64,000 nt of DNA, taken from Candidatus Methylopumilus turicensis. GTDB taxonomy: Bacteria; Pseudomonadota; Gammaproteobacteria; Burkholderiales; Methylophilaceae. The translations under genes were made by a program, and so were the position numbers. Shown here piece by piece: positions 28,960-36,884 of the stretch (position 1 is its first letter; each line of letters begins with the position of its first letter). A model generated the notes under the pieces. The model saw nothing but the letters and a program-made list of their open reading frames with translations, was not told the origin of the DNA and made no database searches. Location of the stretch: assembly GCF_000953015.1 (NCBI RefSeq), contig NZ_LN794158.1, positions 682,001-746,000 of the forward strand, written 5' to 3'.

Positions 28960-30303
28960 TTAATAAGGCTTGATCGCTATCCAAGCGTTGATTTCCGTGC
29001 CGTTGCTAGACTGGATATTGAACGATCCGCCAAGCCCTTCAACGCGTTCACGCATGCCGGGTAAGCCAAAGCCGCTGCTTTGTTCAGCTAAAAAGCCTTT
29101 GCCGTTATCTTTCACCATCACCTGAAGTCCGTCCTTACCAGACTGAGTAAGCTTGAATACCTCTATATTGACTTTGGAGGCTTCCGCATGGCGCGCCACA
29201 TTAGTCAGGCTTTCTTGCACAAGACGATAAATAGCCACGCTGATCGCCTCGCTCAGGTCTTCATTAATGCCGCTTATCTTAATCTCGCAGGCAATGTTTT
29301 TGTGTCGCGATTTCCATGTATCCACTAAATCCTGCAAAGCAAGCGCAAGGCCTAGCTCATCAAGAATACCAGGGCGTAGCTGTTGGAGCAGGCCGCTCAC
29401 CATATCAATCAAGTGCTTTGAAAGTTGGCTAATGGCGATAGCACTTTCTTTAAGCTCAGGATATTTTTTATCAGCGACTTTCGAAATCACGCTTGCATCA
29501 GTATTAATCGCGGTAAGGCATTGGCCAAATTCATCATGTAACTCACGTGCTAGGTTTTTACGCTCTTCCTCTTGCAGGGTAATCAGTTGTTGAGTCAGTT
29601 TGTGATTTTGCAAAATGCTCAGTTGAAGCTTTTCCACCATGCGGTTAAATTTTTCGCCGATGCGCGATAACTCAGGCAGCTTAAAAGCGGGGAGGCGAGC
29701 CGCTAAATTGCCATTTTCAAGCTCATTGAGTGCATCTAAAATTTTATTCGTTGGCTTGAGTGCTTGCGATACCGCCCACATCACCATGAGGTTAACCAAC
29801 ACAAAAAATATCAACACAAGGGTGAGGAGGTCAGTAATTTGTTTCCACTTCTCGGCATATTCATACGTTGGATCAGGCGTAATTACCAACTCACCCAAAA
29901 TAATGCCCTGATATTCTAATTTGCGGACAGAAGGCTCCCATTGTTCAGTAAGCTGATTTAGCAAGCGCTCAAACCAAGCCGGCGCCTCATTCTGAAACGT
30001 CTGACCATCTTGGGTTTGGTTGCTATCAATCACCTTGCCCATGCTATCAATCAGCTCAATCTTTAAATGCCGCATGTGCTTGAGTTGCTGAAGATGAAAG
30101 CCGTTGGTTGCGAGCTTTCTTTGGGCTAAGTTAGGGTCGTTGAGAATCGCTGTGTCAAACAAATAAAGCACTAATTTCTCAGCCGAAACAACCTCTGCAT
30201 GCGCGTTTTGACGCGCATTGTTGAGCGATAAATAAGCGCCAGCAAACATCACCACCAAAAGAAGCGCGGTAATAATTAAGTTTAAGCGGAGTTTAAGGGT
30301 CAA
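28960..30303 (-). CDS. Membrane sensor histidine kinase (NarX/HisKA_3 type)
   Basis: A 447-residue inner-membrane sensor. Two membrane segments (about residues 7-25 and 155-178) flank a periplasmic domain of about 130 residues with no recognised ligand fold. HAMP follows (about 178-232), then the HisKA_3 dimerisation domain with phospho-acceptor histidine in LARELHDEFGQCL (about residue 255) and the ATPase domain with VKDNGKGF and GFGLPGMRERVEGLGG. The frame begins with TTG at 30303; AGGT lies 8 nt upstream. It is first in the kinase-regulator operon and divergent from the TonB receptor gene. The signal is unknown. Confidence 0.9.
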   Translation of the reverse strand: MTLKLRLNLIITALLLVVMFAGAYLSLNNARQNAHAEVVSAEKLVLYLFDTAILNDPNLAQRKLATNGFHLQQLKHMRHLKIELIDSMGKVIDSNQTQDGQTFQNEAPAWFERLLNQLTEQWEPSVRKLEYQGIILGELVITPDPTYEYAEKWKQITDLLTLVLIFFVLVNLMVMWAVSQALKPTNKILDALNELENGNLAARLPAFKLPELSRIGEKFNRMVEKLQLSILQNHKLTQQLITLQEEERKNLARELHDEFGQCLTAINTDASVISKVADKKYPELKESAIAISQLSKHLIDMVSGLLQQLRPGILDELGLALALQDLVDTWKSRHKNIACEIKISGINEDLSEAISVAIYRLVQESLTNVARHAEASKVNIEVFKLTQSGKDGLQVMVKDNGKGFLAEQSSGFGLPGMRERVEGLGGSFNIQSSNGTEINAWIAIKPY

Positions 30304-30387
30304 GGTTTGTTACCTAAAATGTAATCTAAAAACAGGTTCTCACTATAGCGCTGGGGGCTGATAAAAGGAAACAAAAGCCCCTAATTC

Positions 30388-30403
30388 GGGAGTTTTTCCT
30401 AAT
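30388..30403 (+). promoter_or_regulatory. GGAG-dyad motif, copy 3
   Basis: GGGAGTTTTTCCTAAT lies 81-96 nt ahead of the TonB receptor ATG and about 85 nt ahead of the divergent kinase gene. It differs from copy 2 at one position. A position this far upstream suits an activator site. Confidence 0.6.
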
Positions 30404-30483
30404 GCTTTACCAATTTGGCTTTGTTAAAGTGCTGGACATGTTAAAAGGCGTGCAAAACGTCTCATTGGAATTTACTCGGAGAT

Positions 30484-32883
30484 ATGATGGTGAACGTAAA
30501 ATTAAAACCGATTGCTTTAGCGGTTGCAGGCGTACTTGCAGCAACATCGGCTTATGCGGCAGATGCAATCAAAGCAGACAAAGTAGACGTGGTAAGCACC
30601 ACACCAATGCCAGGCATTGGTTTGTCGATTAATAAAGTGCCTGCCAATATTCAATTGGTGAATGGCGACGAATTTAAAAAACAACAAAGCGTGACCATTG
30701 CAGATTATATGAATAATAATTTGCAAGGCGTGAGCGTTGTAGATACACAAAATAACCCATTCCAGCCAGACGTGACTTTCCGTGGCTTCACAGCTTCACC
30801 ATTACTCGGCACGCCACAAGGCATGTCAGTTTATGTGGATGGTGTGCGTGTGAATGAATCATTTGGCGATGCAGTGAACTGGGACTTGATTCCAATGAAC
30901 GCAATTGCAAATATGTCGCTAATTCCTGGTACTAACCCGTTATTCGGTTTAAATACCTTGGGCGGCGCAATTTCAGTGCAAACGAAAAGTGGTCGTACCC
31001 ATCAAGGTGGTGCAGCTGAGCTTTCAGCAGGTTCATGGGGCCGTAAAACGGGTTCAGCTGAAATCGGCGGTGTGAGTAAAGACGGTTCAGTTGACTATTT
31101 CTTCTCAGCCAATGCGTTTAGCGAAGATGGCTGGCGCCAAGCTTCACCAACGGACGTTCGTCAGTTCTTTGGTAAGGTGGGTTGGCAAAATGAAACTACT
31201 AAAATCGATTTAAGCTACACCAATGCCAACAACGACATGATTGGTAACGGCTTGGTGCAACGTGAATTAATGCAAACGCTTGGTCGTAGCACAATCCATA
31301 CGAAGCCGGATCAAACTAGAAATACGCTTTCGTTCCTAAATCTATCTGCAAGCCACTGGTTTAACGATGATGTGATGTTTAGTGGTAATGCTTATTACCG
31401 TAATTCAAAACGTAAGACTTTGAATGGTGATGTGAATGATGGTTATACTGGAGACGACACCAATTTAGCCGCATACCAAAGTGACTGTTTAGCTAATACT
31501 GGCGGTGATGCAGATGAATGGTGTTCTGGTGCAATTAATCGCAGTTCTACTAAGCAGCAATCTTATGGTTTGAATGGCCAGTTAACATTTAATCAAGCGC
31601 TTGCTGGAAAATCTAACCAATTTGTTATTGGTGCATCTTATGACATATCTAAAATCAAATTTAATCAATCTGAACAGCTTGGTAGTATTAATGCTTCAAG
31701 AGGGATTGATCCACTTTACGATGCTGAAATCACTACCAACCTTCATGGTAAAACAAAGACTTGGAGTTTGTTTGGTACAAATACATTGTCATTGAATGAT
31801 TATTGGCATGTCACCGGTTCGGCCCGCTATAACCACGTTAAAGTGGATAATGTGGATCAAATTAATGCACCAGGTCAGTCATATACATTACTACCTAGTG
31901 ATCCGAATTATTTGGCTAGTGATGAAACTTTAACAGGCAATCATACTTTTTCACGTATTAACCCAGCGCTTGGCTTGAACTTTACGCCGACTAAAGATTT
32001 GACGGTTTACGGCTCCTATAACGAAGGTAACCGCGCGCCAACTTCTATGGAACTAGGTTGTGCAAATCAATATGCACCATGTAAATTACCAAATGCGATG
32101 GCCGGTGATCCACCTCTGAAGCAAGTGGTCGCTAGAACATTCGAGGGTGGTTTGCGTGGTAATTTAACGGAAGATATTCGTTGGTCTGCAGCTGTTTATC
32201 GCACAGAAAATAGTAATGATATTCAATTTATTACTACGCCTTCAACCATCAATAACATGGGCTATTTTGATAACGTTGGTAAAACACGTCGTGTGGGGAT
32301 CGATACCAGCTTGGCAGGTAAGTTAGGGCAATTTGGTTGGAATGTTGGATATAGTTATGTAGATGCAACCTATCAAAATGACTTAAGCTTGGCGAATGAA
32401 GTAAATTCAACAGCTTACACGGACGGTGGTGGTAATGACGTTATAAATGTTCGAAAAGGTGATCGTTTGGCAAACATTCCAGCGCATCAACTTAAGGTGC
32501 GTTTGACTTACGCTGTCACACCAGATTGGACTGTAGGCTCTAACATTACAGCCTTCTCAGATCGTTACATGCGTGGTAATGAAAATAATAGTCATGTTGC
32601 TAATACCCCAGGCTTTTATGAAGGTAATGGCAAGGTCGCTGGCTATGCGATTGTTAACTTAGATACACGTTACAACATCGGTAATGGGTGGAGTGTGTTT
32701 GGTAAAGCCATCAACGTATTTGATACTGAGTACAACAACGGTGGTTTGATGGGTGAAACCATGTTCACATCAAACGGTTCATTTGATGCAAACGGCAATC
32801 CATCAGGCTTCTTCTCTCCTGGCGCACCACGTGCTGGTTGGGTAGGTGTGCGTTATGAGTTTTTAGCACCAAAAGCACAATAA
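30484..32883 (+). CDS. TonB-dependent outer membrane receptor
   Basis: A 799-residue outer-membrane gated channel. The signal peptide (PIALAVAGVLAATSAYA) is cut near residue 25. The plug domain follows (about 40-165) with SVYVDGVRVNESFGD and GTNPLFGLNTLGGAISVQTKSG, then a 22-strand-type barrel ending in GWVGVRYEFLAPKAQ. The substrate cannot be told from sequence. A stretch at residues 275-400 has lower GC and codon use less like the neighbours, perhaps a variable surface loop. ATG at 30484 or 30487 both fit; GGAG precedes. Neighbours are a divergent kinase and, 3.7 kb away, a PepSY protein, which suggests metal uptake. Confidence 0.9.
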   Translation: MMVNVKLKPIALAVAGVLAATSAYAADAIKADKVDVVSTTPMPGIGLSINKVPANIQLVNGDEFKKQQSVTIADYMNNNLQGVSVVDTQNNPFQPDVTFRGFTASPLLGTPQGMSVYVDGVRVNESFGDAVNWDLIPMNAIANMSLIPGTNPLFGLNTLGGAISVQTKSGRTHQGGAAELSAGSWGRKTGSAEIGGVSKDGSVDYFFSANAFSEDGWRQASPTDVRQFFGKVGWQNETTKIDLSYTNANNDMIGNGLVQRELMQTLGRSTIHTKPDQTRNTLSFLNLSASHWFNDDVMFSGNAYYRNSKRKTLNGDVNDGYTGDDTNLAAYQSDCLANTGGDADEWCSGAINRSSTKQQSYGLNGQLTFNQALAGKSNQFVIGASYDISKIKFNQSEQLGSINASRGIDPLYDAEITTNLHGKTKTWSLFGTNTLSLNDYWHVTGSARYNHVKVDNVDQINAPGQSYTLLPSDPNYLASDETLTGNHTFSRINPALGLNFTPTKDLTVYGSYNEGNRAPTSMELGCANQYAPCKLPNAMAGDPPLKQVVARTFEGGLRGNLTEDIRWSAAVYRTENSNDIQFITTPSTINNMGYFDNVGKTRRVGIDTSLAGKLGQFGWNVGYSYVDATYQNDLSLANEVNSTAYTDGGGNDVINVRKGDRLANIPAHQLKVRLTYAVTPDWTVGSNITAFSDRYMRGNENNSHVANTPGFYEGNGKVAGYAIVNLDTRYNIGNGWSVFGKAINVFDTEYNNGGLMGETMFTSNGSFDANGNPSGFFSPGAPRAGWVGVRYEFLAPKAQ

Positions 32884-32902
32884 TCCTTTAGTCAGTGTTA
32901 AT

Positions 32903-32943
32903 AAAAAACGGCTCCCTGTTTAGTGCAGGCGAGCCGTTTTTTT
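32903..32943 (+). terminator. Rho-independent terminator of the TonB receptor gene
   Basis: AAAAAACGGCTC (32903-32914) pairs with GAGCCGTTTTTTT (32931-32943), leaving a 16-nt loop and a strong T run. Confidence 0.85.
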
Positions 32944-32981
32944 ATGGCTGTTATTTTCTAAAGATGAAGCCTAGCCCTTCA

Positions 32982-32990
32982 TGTTAAAAT
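32982..32990 (+). promoter_or_regulatory. Extended -10 promoter of purT
   Basis: TGTTAAAAT is an extended -10 element; no good -35 is seen at the expected place. The start would be about 30 nt ahead of the purT ATG. The same element precedes typA, and TGGTAAAAT precedes gyrA. Confidence 0.5.
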
Positions 32991-33027
32991 TTAGCCTTAC
33001 TCAAATCCATCTTCATCGGAGTTATTC

Positions 33028-34227
33028 ATGGAAATCGGCAGCCCTTTAAGCCCTAGTGCAACACGCGTCATGCTGCTTGGTAGCGGCGAGCTAGGTAAGG
33101 AGGTCATCATTGCCTTGCAGCGCTTAGGGGTTGAGGTGATTGCGGTGGATCGTTATGCCAATGCGCCTGGTCATCAGGTAGCGCATCGTGCCCATGTCAT
33201 TGATATGACTGATGGTGATGCTTTGATGGCGATTGTTAAAAAAGAACGCCCGCATTTAATCGTGCCTGAGATTGAGGCTTTAAATACACAAACACTTGCT
33301 GAAATCGAACAAGCAGGCTTGGCGCAAGTGATTCCAACTGTGCGGGCTGTGCAACTCACCATGAACCGTGAAGGCATTCGCCGTTTAGCGGCTGAGACTC
33401 TTTGTCTTCCAACTTCCCCTTACGCGTTTGCGCGAAGTCAGCAAGAGTTACAAGATGCCATTGATGGCGGTATTGGCTATCCATGCTTTATTAAGCCTAC
33501 CATGTCATCTTCAGGCAAAGGCCAATCACGCATTACCAATGCGAGCGAAGTGGCTGGTGCATGGGAATATGCCGCCTCTGGTGGTCGTGTAAACCAAGGG
33601 GTGGTGATTGTGGAAGGCCAAATTGATTTTGATTATGAAATTACCTTGCTCACTATTCGCTCAAAAAATGCGGCAGGCGAAGTAGTCACATCATTCTGCG
33701 AGCCAATTGGCCATTTGCAAAAACGTGGTGATTACGTGGAAAGCTGGCAACCGCAAGCCATGACCAAGAATGCGCTTGTTGAAGCTCAGCGTATTGCCAA
33801 AGCGGTGACGGACGATCTTGGTGGTTTAGGTTTGTTTGGCGTAGAGCTGTTTGTGAATGGCGACCAAGTGTGGTTCTCAGAAGTCAGCCCACGTCCCCAT
33901 GACACCGGCATGGTGACCATGGCAACACAGCGTTTTAATGAATTTGAATTGCACGCTCGTGCGATTTTGGGTTTACCAGTGAATGCTGAAATGCGCGTAC
34001 CTGGCGCGAGTGCAGTGATTTATGGCGGTGTGGACTCCAAAAACTTGAGCTTTGAAGGCATCGAAAAAGCCTTGGAAGTGCCAGAGTCTGATATTCGTTT
34101 ATTCGGTAAGCCAGAGTCATTTGAACGCCGCCGTATGGGGGTTGCTTTGGCGACAGGTAAAGATGTCGATGAAGCGCGTTCAAGAGCGACGCTGGCTTCT
34201 AGCCTCGTTAAAACAAAGGCTAATTAA
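33028..34227 (+). CDS. purT: Formate-dependent phosphoribosylglycinamide formyltransferase 2
   Basis: A 399-residue ATP-grasp enzyme that makes formyl-GAR directly from formate, ATP and GAR in purine synthesis. The N-terminal domain carries [20 protein letters not shown]. The ATP-grasp part has [15 protein letters not shown] (about residues 154-168) and the metal site [10 protein letters not shown]...[17 protein letters not shown] (about 271-305). Length matches PurT (about 392-400). In a methylotroph that produces formate through FhcABCD this is a natural way to use it without tetrahydrofolate. ATG at 33028 has a GGAG site. Its stop overlaps the ATG of the globin gene by 1 nt (TAATG). Confidence 0.96.
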   Translation: MEIGSPLSPSATRVMLLGSGELGKEVIIALQRLGVEVIAVDRYANAPGHQVAHRAHVIDMTDGDALMAIVKKERPHLIVPEIEALNTQTLAEIEQAGLAQVIPTVRAVQLTMNREGIRRLAAETLCLPTSPYAFARSQQELQDAIDGGIGYPCFIKPTMSSSGKGQSRITNASEVAGAWEYAASGGRVNQGVVIVEGQIDFDYEITLLTIRSKNAAGEVVTSFCEPIGHLQKRGDYVESWQPQAMTKNALVEAQRIAKAVTDDLGGLGLFGVELFVNGDQVWFSEVSPRPHDTGMVTMATQRFNEFELHARAILGLPVNAEMRVPGASAVIYGGVDSKNLSFEGIEKALEVPESDIRLFGKPESFERRRMGVALATGKDVDEARSRATLASSLVKTKAN

Positions 34228-34652
34228 TGACTTTGGAAGAAGATGCAGTTGGCACCAGCCAAAAAACCCTATTCGAAGAACTAGGCGGCGCTGAAAAAAT
34301 CCGTGATTTAGTCGAGAAGTTTTACGACATCATGGACTCAGATCCAAAAGCCGCAGGGATTCGTGCTATGCATGCCGCAGATCTCACTGAAGCCCGCGAG
34401 AAGCTCTTTATGTTCCTGACAGGATGGTCTGGCGGCCCTTCGCTTTATATCGAGCGCTATGGCCACCCGATGCTTCGTCGTCGTCACATGCCTTTTGCAA
34501 TTGGTGAGTCCGAGCGTGACCAGTGGATGTTTTGCATGGTACGTGCAATGCACGAAATTAAGATGGAAGAGCCAATGGTGTTGAGACTGGCCCAGGCGCT
34601 TTGGTCTGTTGCGGATTTTATGCGAAATTCCGACACTCATTTAGGTGTATAA
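34227..34652 (+). CDS. Group II truncated haemoglobin
   Basis: A 141-residue cytoplasmic 2-on-2 globin. The N terminus has TLFEELGGAEKIRDLVEKFYDIM, the proximal histidine region is YIERYGHPMLRRRHMPF, and the C-terminal WMFCMVRAMHEI and ALWSVADFMRN stretches carry the distal tryptophan typical of group II. These proteins bind O2, NO or peroxide and are often linked to oxidative or nitrosative stress. The gene is translationally coupled to purT (1-nt overlap), but a shared function is not apparent. No terminator is obvious behind it before the tandem duplication. Confidence 0.92.
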   Translation: MTLEEDAVGTSQKTLFEELGGAEKIRDLVEKFYDIMDSDPKAAGIRAMHAADLTEAREKLFMFLTGWSGGPSLYIERYGHPMLRRRHMPFAIGESERDQWMFCMVRAMHEIKMEEPMVLRLAQALWSVADFMRNSDTHLGV

Positions 34653-34803
34653 CCATTCTCACTTCACACTTTAACTATGCCAGTTTACTGGCATAGTTAA
34701 TTGGGGAAGCCATTTACTGGCTGAGCTTGTCGAAGTATGAGCTATTAATCTTTCGATTAGCTAACCATTGACGGGTTTAAAGATAAACTTGCTAAACATA
34801 AAA

Positions 34804-34881
34804 TGGATGCCGGATCAGGTCCGGCATGACAATTCATTCTTGATCAGTCTTGCTGTCATCCCGCACGTGATGCGGGATCCA
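34804..34881. repeat. REP pair C1 (outward-facing)
   Basis: Two 27-nt units, TGGA...GAC at 34804-34830 and GTC...TCCA at 34855-34881, separated by 24 nt. The order is the reverse of pair A. It lies inside the first copy of the tandem duplication. Confidence 0.85.
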
Positions 34882-35068
34882 TGTTGTATGTAAACTTAAG
34901 CATTATCAATGCCGATAAAATAGGTGGTCACAGATTGTGACGACTTCAACAAAGTTAGCCTTTAATTGGGGAAGCCATTTACTGGCTGAGCTTGTCGAAG
35001 TATGAGCTATTAATCTTTCGATTAGCTAACCATTGACGGGTTTAAAGATAAACTTGCTAAACATAAAA

Positions 35069-35146
35069 TGGATGCCGGATCAGGTCCGGCATGACAATTC
35101 ATTCTTGATCAGTCTTGCTGTCATCCCGCACGTGATGCGGGATCCA
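35069..35146. repeat. REP pair C2 (second copy)
   Basis: The same pair as C1, 265 nt further on inside the second copy of the duplication, with identical sequence over both units. Confidence 0.85.
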
Positions 35147-35229
35147 TGTTGAATGTAAACTTAAGCATTATCAATGCCGATAAAATAGGTGGTCACAGAT
35201 TGTGACGACTTCAACAAAGTTAGCCGAAT

Positions 35230-35258
35230 AAAAAAGCCCGTTACTTACGGGCTTTTTT
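35230..35258. terminator. Bidirectional Rho-independent terminator
   Basis: AAAAAAGCCCG (35230-35240) pairs with CGGGCTTTTTT (35248-35258). It ends one base before the stop of the minus-strand helicase gene, and its A and T runs allow termination from both sides. Confidence 0.85.
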
Positions 35259-35259
35259 A

Positions 35260-36669
35260 TTATCCTTTGCGTGGGAGGCCACCCAGTAATGCGGCGACTT
35301 CACGTTTGGGTTTGTTGGTTTTATAAAGCTGATTGCTTTGTGGTTTCACAGCTCCTGAGCCTGTGGGCTCGTAGGGCTTGTCAAACCAAGGGTCTGTGCT
35401 CTTTTTTGCAGGGGCTGGGCGAGGGGTGCTCGCCGCTCTGTCGTAAGATTTCTCACGTGATTTATGGTCTGAGCTTGAATTTGAGCTGGAACGCGAACCA
35501 CGGGCTGGTAAGTTAGCCGTTTCTTTGGTGATCTCACGCTTAATCAGCTTTTCAATTTCTTTGAGATACTTCTCTTCATCCGGTGAAACCAATGAAATCG
35601 CAATCCCTAATGCGCCAGCACGGCCTGTGCGGCCAATACGGTGCACGTAATCTTCTGGTGCGCTTGGAATTTCGTAGTTAATTACCATGGGCAATTGATC
35701 GATATCCAACCCACGGGCTGCAACGTCAGTCGCAATAAGCGCGTTAATCTTACCTTGCTTGAAAGCATCCAAAGCTTGGATACGTTCAGCTTGTGATTTG
35801 TCGCCATGAATTGCATCAGCTGAGATGCCTTCACGGACTAATTGGCGCGCCAAGCGGCTTGCTGTGAGTTTTGTTTTGGTAAAGACGATGACTTGTTTCG
35901 TCTCTGTCTCGTTTAAGATTTGAGCGAGCAGGGCGTGCTTGTCATCTTGTGCCACGTGATAGACTTTTTGCGTTACGTTTTCGTTGGTGGCATTGCTTCG
36001 CGCCACTTCAACCAGCACTGGGTCTGTTAAGAATTCTTCAGAAAGCTTTTTGATCTCAGTCGAGAATGTCGCTGAGAACATGAGGTTCTGACGCTGTTTT
36101 GGCAATAAAGCCAAAATGCGTTTTAAATCAGGCATAAAGCCCATGTCTAACATGCGGTCGGCTTCATCCAAAATCAACATTTGGACTTGGCCGAGTTGCA
36201 ATGTGCGTTGTTCAACGTGATCGAGTAAACGACCTGGTGTTGCCACCAAAATCTCCACACCCTTCATCAGGTGCGGGGTTTGCGTTTTGATATCAACACC
36301 GCCGTAAACAACCAGTGAGCGAAGAGGGCTATGTTTGGCATACACTTTAACGCTAGCTTCCACTTGGATCGCCAATTCACGTGTCGGCACTAAAATCAGT
36401 GCGCGAATCGGATGGCGAGCAGGTGAGGCACTCGTGCTAGCAAGCGGCATTAATTTTTGTAGCATGGGTAACGCAAAGGCGGCAGTTTTACCTGTACCTG
36501 TTTGCGCGCCAGCCATCAAATCACGGCCTTGCAAAACGATTGGTATCGCTTGCGCTTGAATCGGCGTTGGGGTGGTGTAGCCAAACTCGTCTAACGCCTT
36601 AAGGATTTCAGGCGCTAGATTGAGAGATGCAAAACTAATGTTTTCCGTACTCAATGTCTCAATGCTCAC
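35260..36669 (-). CDS. DEAD-box ATP-dependent RNA helicase, RhlE-like (paralogue 1)
   Basis: A 469-residue RNA helicase. The Q motif is TPTPIQAQAIPI, motif I AQTGTGKTAAF (about residues 57-67), motif II LDEADRMLDMGFMPD, motif III FSATF, and domain 2 has VATDVAARGLDID and HRIGRTGRAG. The C-terminal tail after residue 375 is basic and Ser/Pro-rich without the Gly/Arg/Asp repeats of the second copy. It probably acts on ribosomal RNA folding or RNA decay. A second RhlE-type gene lies 215 nt upstream in the same direction, with REP pair D between them, so they may be unequal descendants of one duplication. The terminator directly follows the stop. Confidence 0.9.
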   Translation of the reverse strand: MSIETLSTENISFASLNLAPEILKALDEFGYTTPTPIQAQAIPIVLQGRDLMAGAQTGTGKTAAFALPMLQKLMPLASTSASPARHPIRALILVPTRELAIQVEASVKVYAKHSPLRSLVVYGGVDIKTQTPHLMKGVEILVATPGRLLDHVEQRTLQLGQVQMLILDEADRMLDMGFMPDLKRILALLPKQRQNLMFSATFSTEIKKLSEEFLTDPVLVEVARSNATNENVTQKVYHVAQDDKHALLAQILNETETKQVIVFTKTKLTASRLARQLVREGISADAIHGDKSQAERIQALDAFKQGKINALIATDVAARGLDIDQLPMVINYEIPSAPEDYVHRIGRTGRAGALGIAISLVSPDEEKYLKEIEKLIKREITKETANLPARGSRSSSNSSSDHKSREKSYDRAASTPRPAPAKKSTDPWFDKPYEPTGSGAVKPQSNQLYKTNKPKREVAALLGGLPRKG

Positions 36670-36737
36670 TCTATTGTTTGTTTATATAATTTTAATTTTA
36701 AATCACATCATTTTACAAATCTGCGACCTGATTTCAT

Positions 36738-36864
36738 GTCACCCCGCACTTGATGCGGGGTCCATCTTTTTTAATAAAATGGATGCCGGATCAGACCGCA
36801 GGGGTCTTAACCGTGGAATATATCTGTTAAAACAAATTATTCACACGCCAAAGTCCGGCATGAC
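36738..36864. repeat. REP pair D with one 85-nt long arm
   Basis: The left arm (36738-36764) is a normal 27-nt unit and the right arm (36780-36864) is 85 nt, with a 15-nt spacer. It is the mirror image of pair B. The 58-nt insert within the long arm is shared with B in sequence order, as described there. Confidence 0.85.
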
Positions 36865-36884
36865 AGATAGTGACGGCTTTACAA

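Larger units (their letters stand above)
34697..35225. repeat. 265-bp near-perfect direct tandem duplication
   Basis: Copy 1 is 34697-34960 and copy 2 is 34962-35225, with a period of 265. Reading base by base I find one difference: T at 34887 against A at 35152. Each copy starts TTAATTGGGG, contains GCTGAGCTTGTCGAAG (half of a palindrome common in many genomes) and one REP pair, and ends AAAGTTAGCC. Near-identity implies a recent duplication, or an assembly artefact. Confidence 0.95.
34653..35259. other. 607-nt gene-free region, mostly a tandem duplication
   Basis: Apart from about 45 nt after the globin gene, the whole gap is filled by two copies of a 265-bp unit, each containing a REP pair, and by the terminator next to the helicase gene. 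I see no coding capacity with a plausible ribosome site. Confidence 0.8.
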
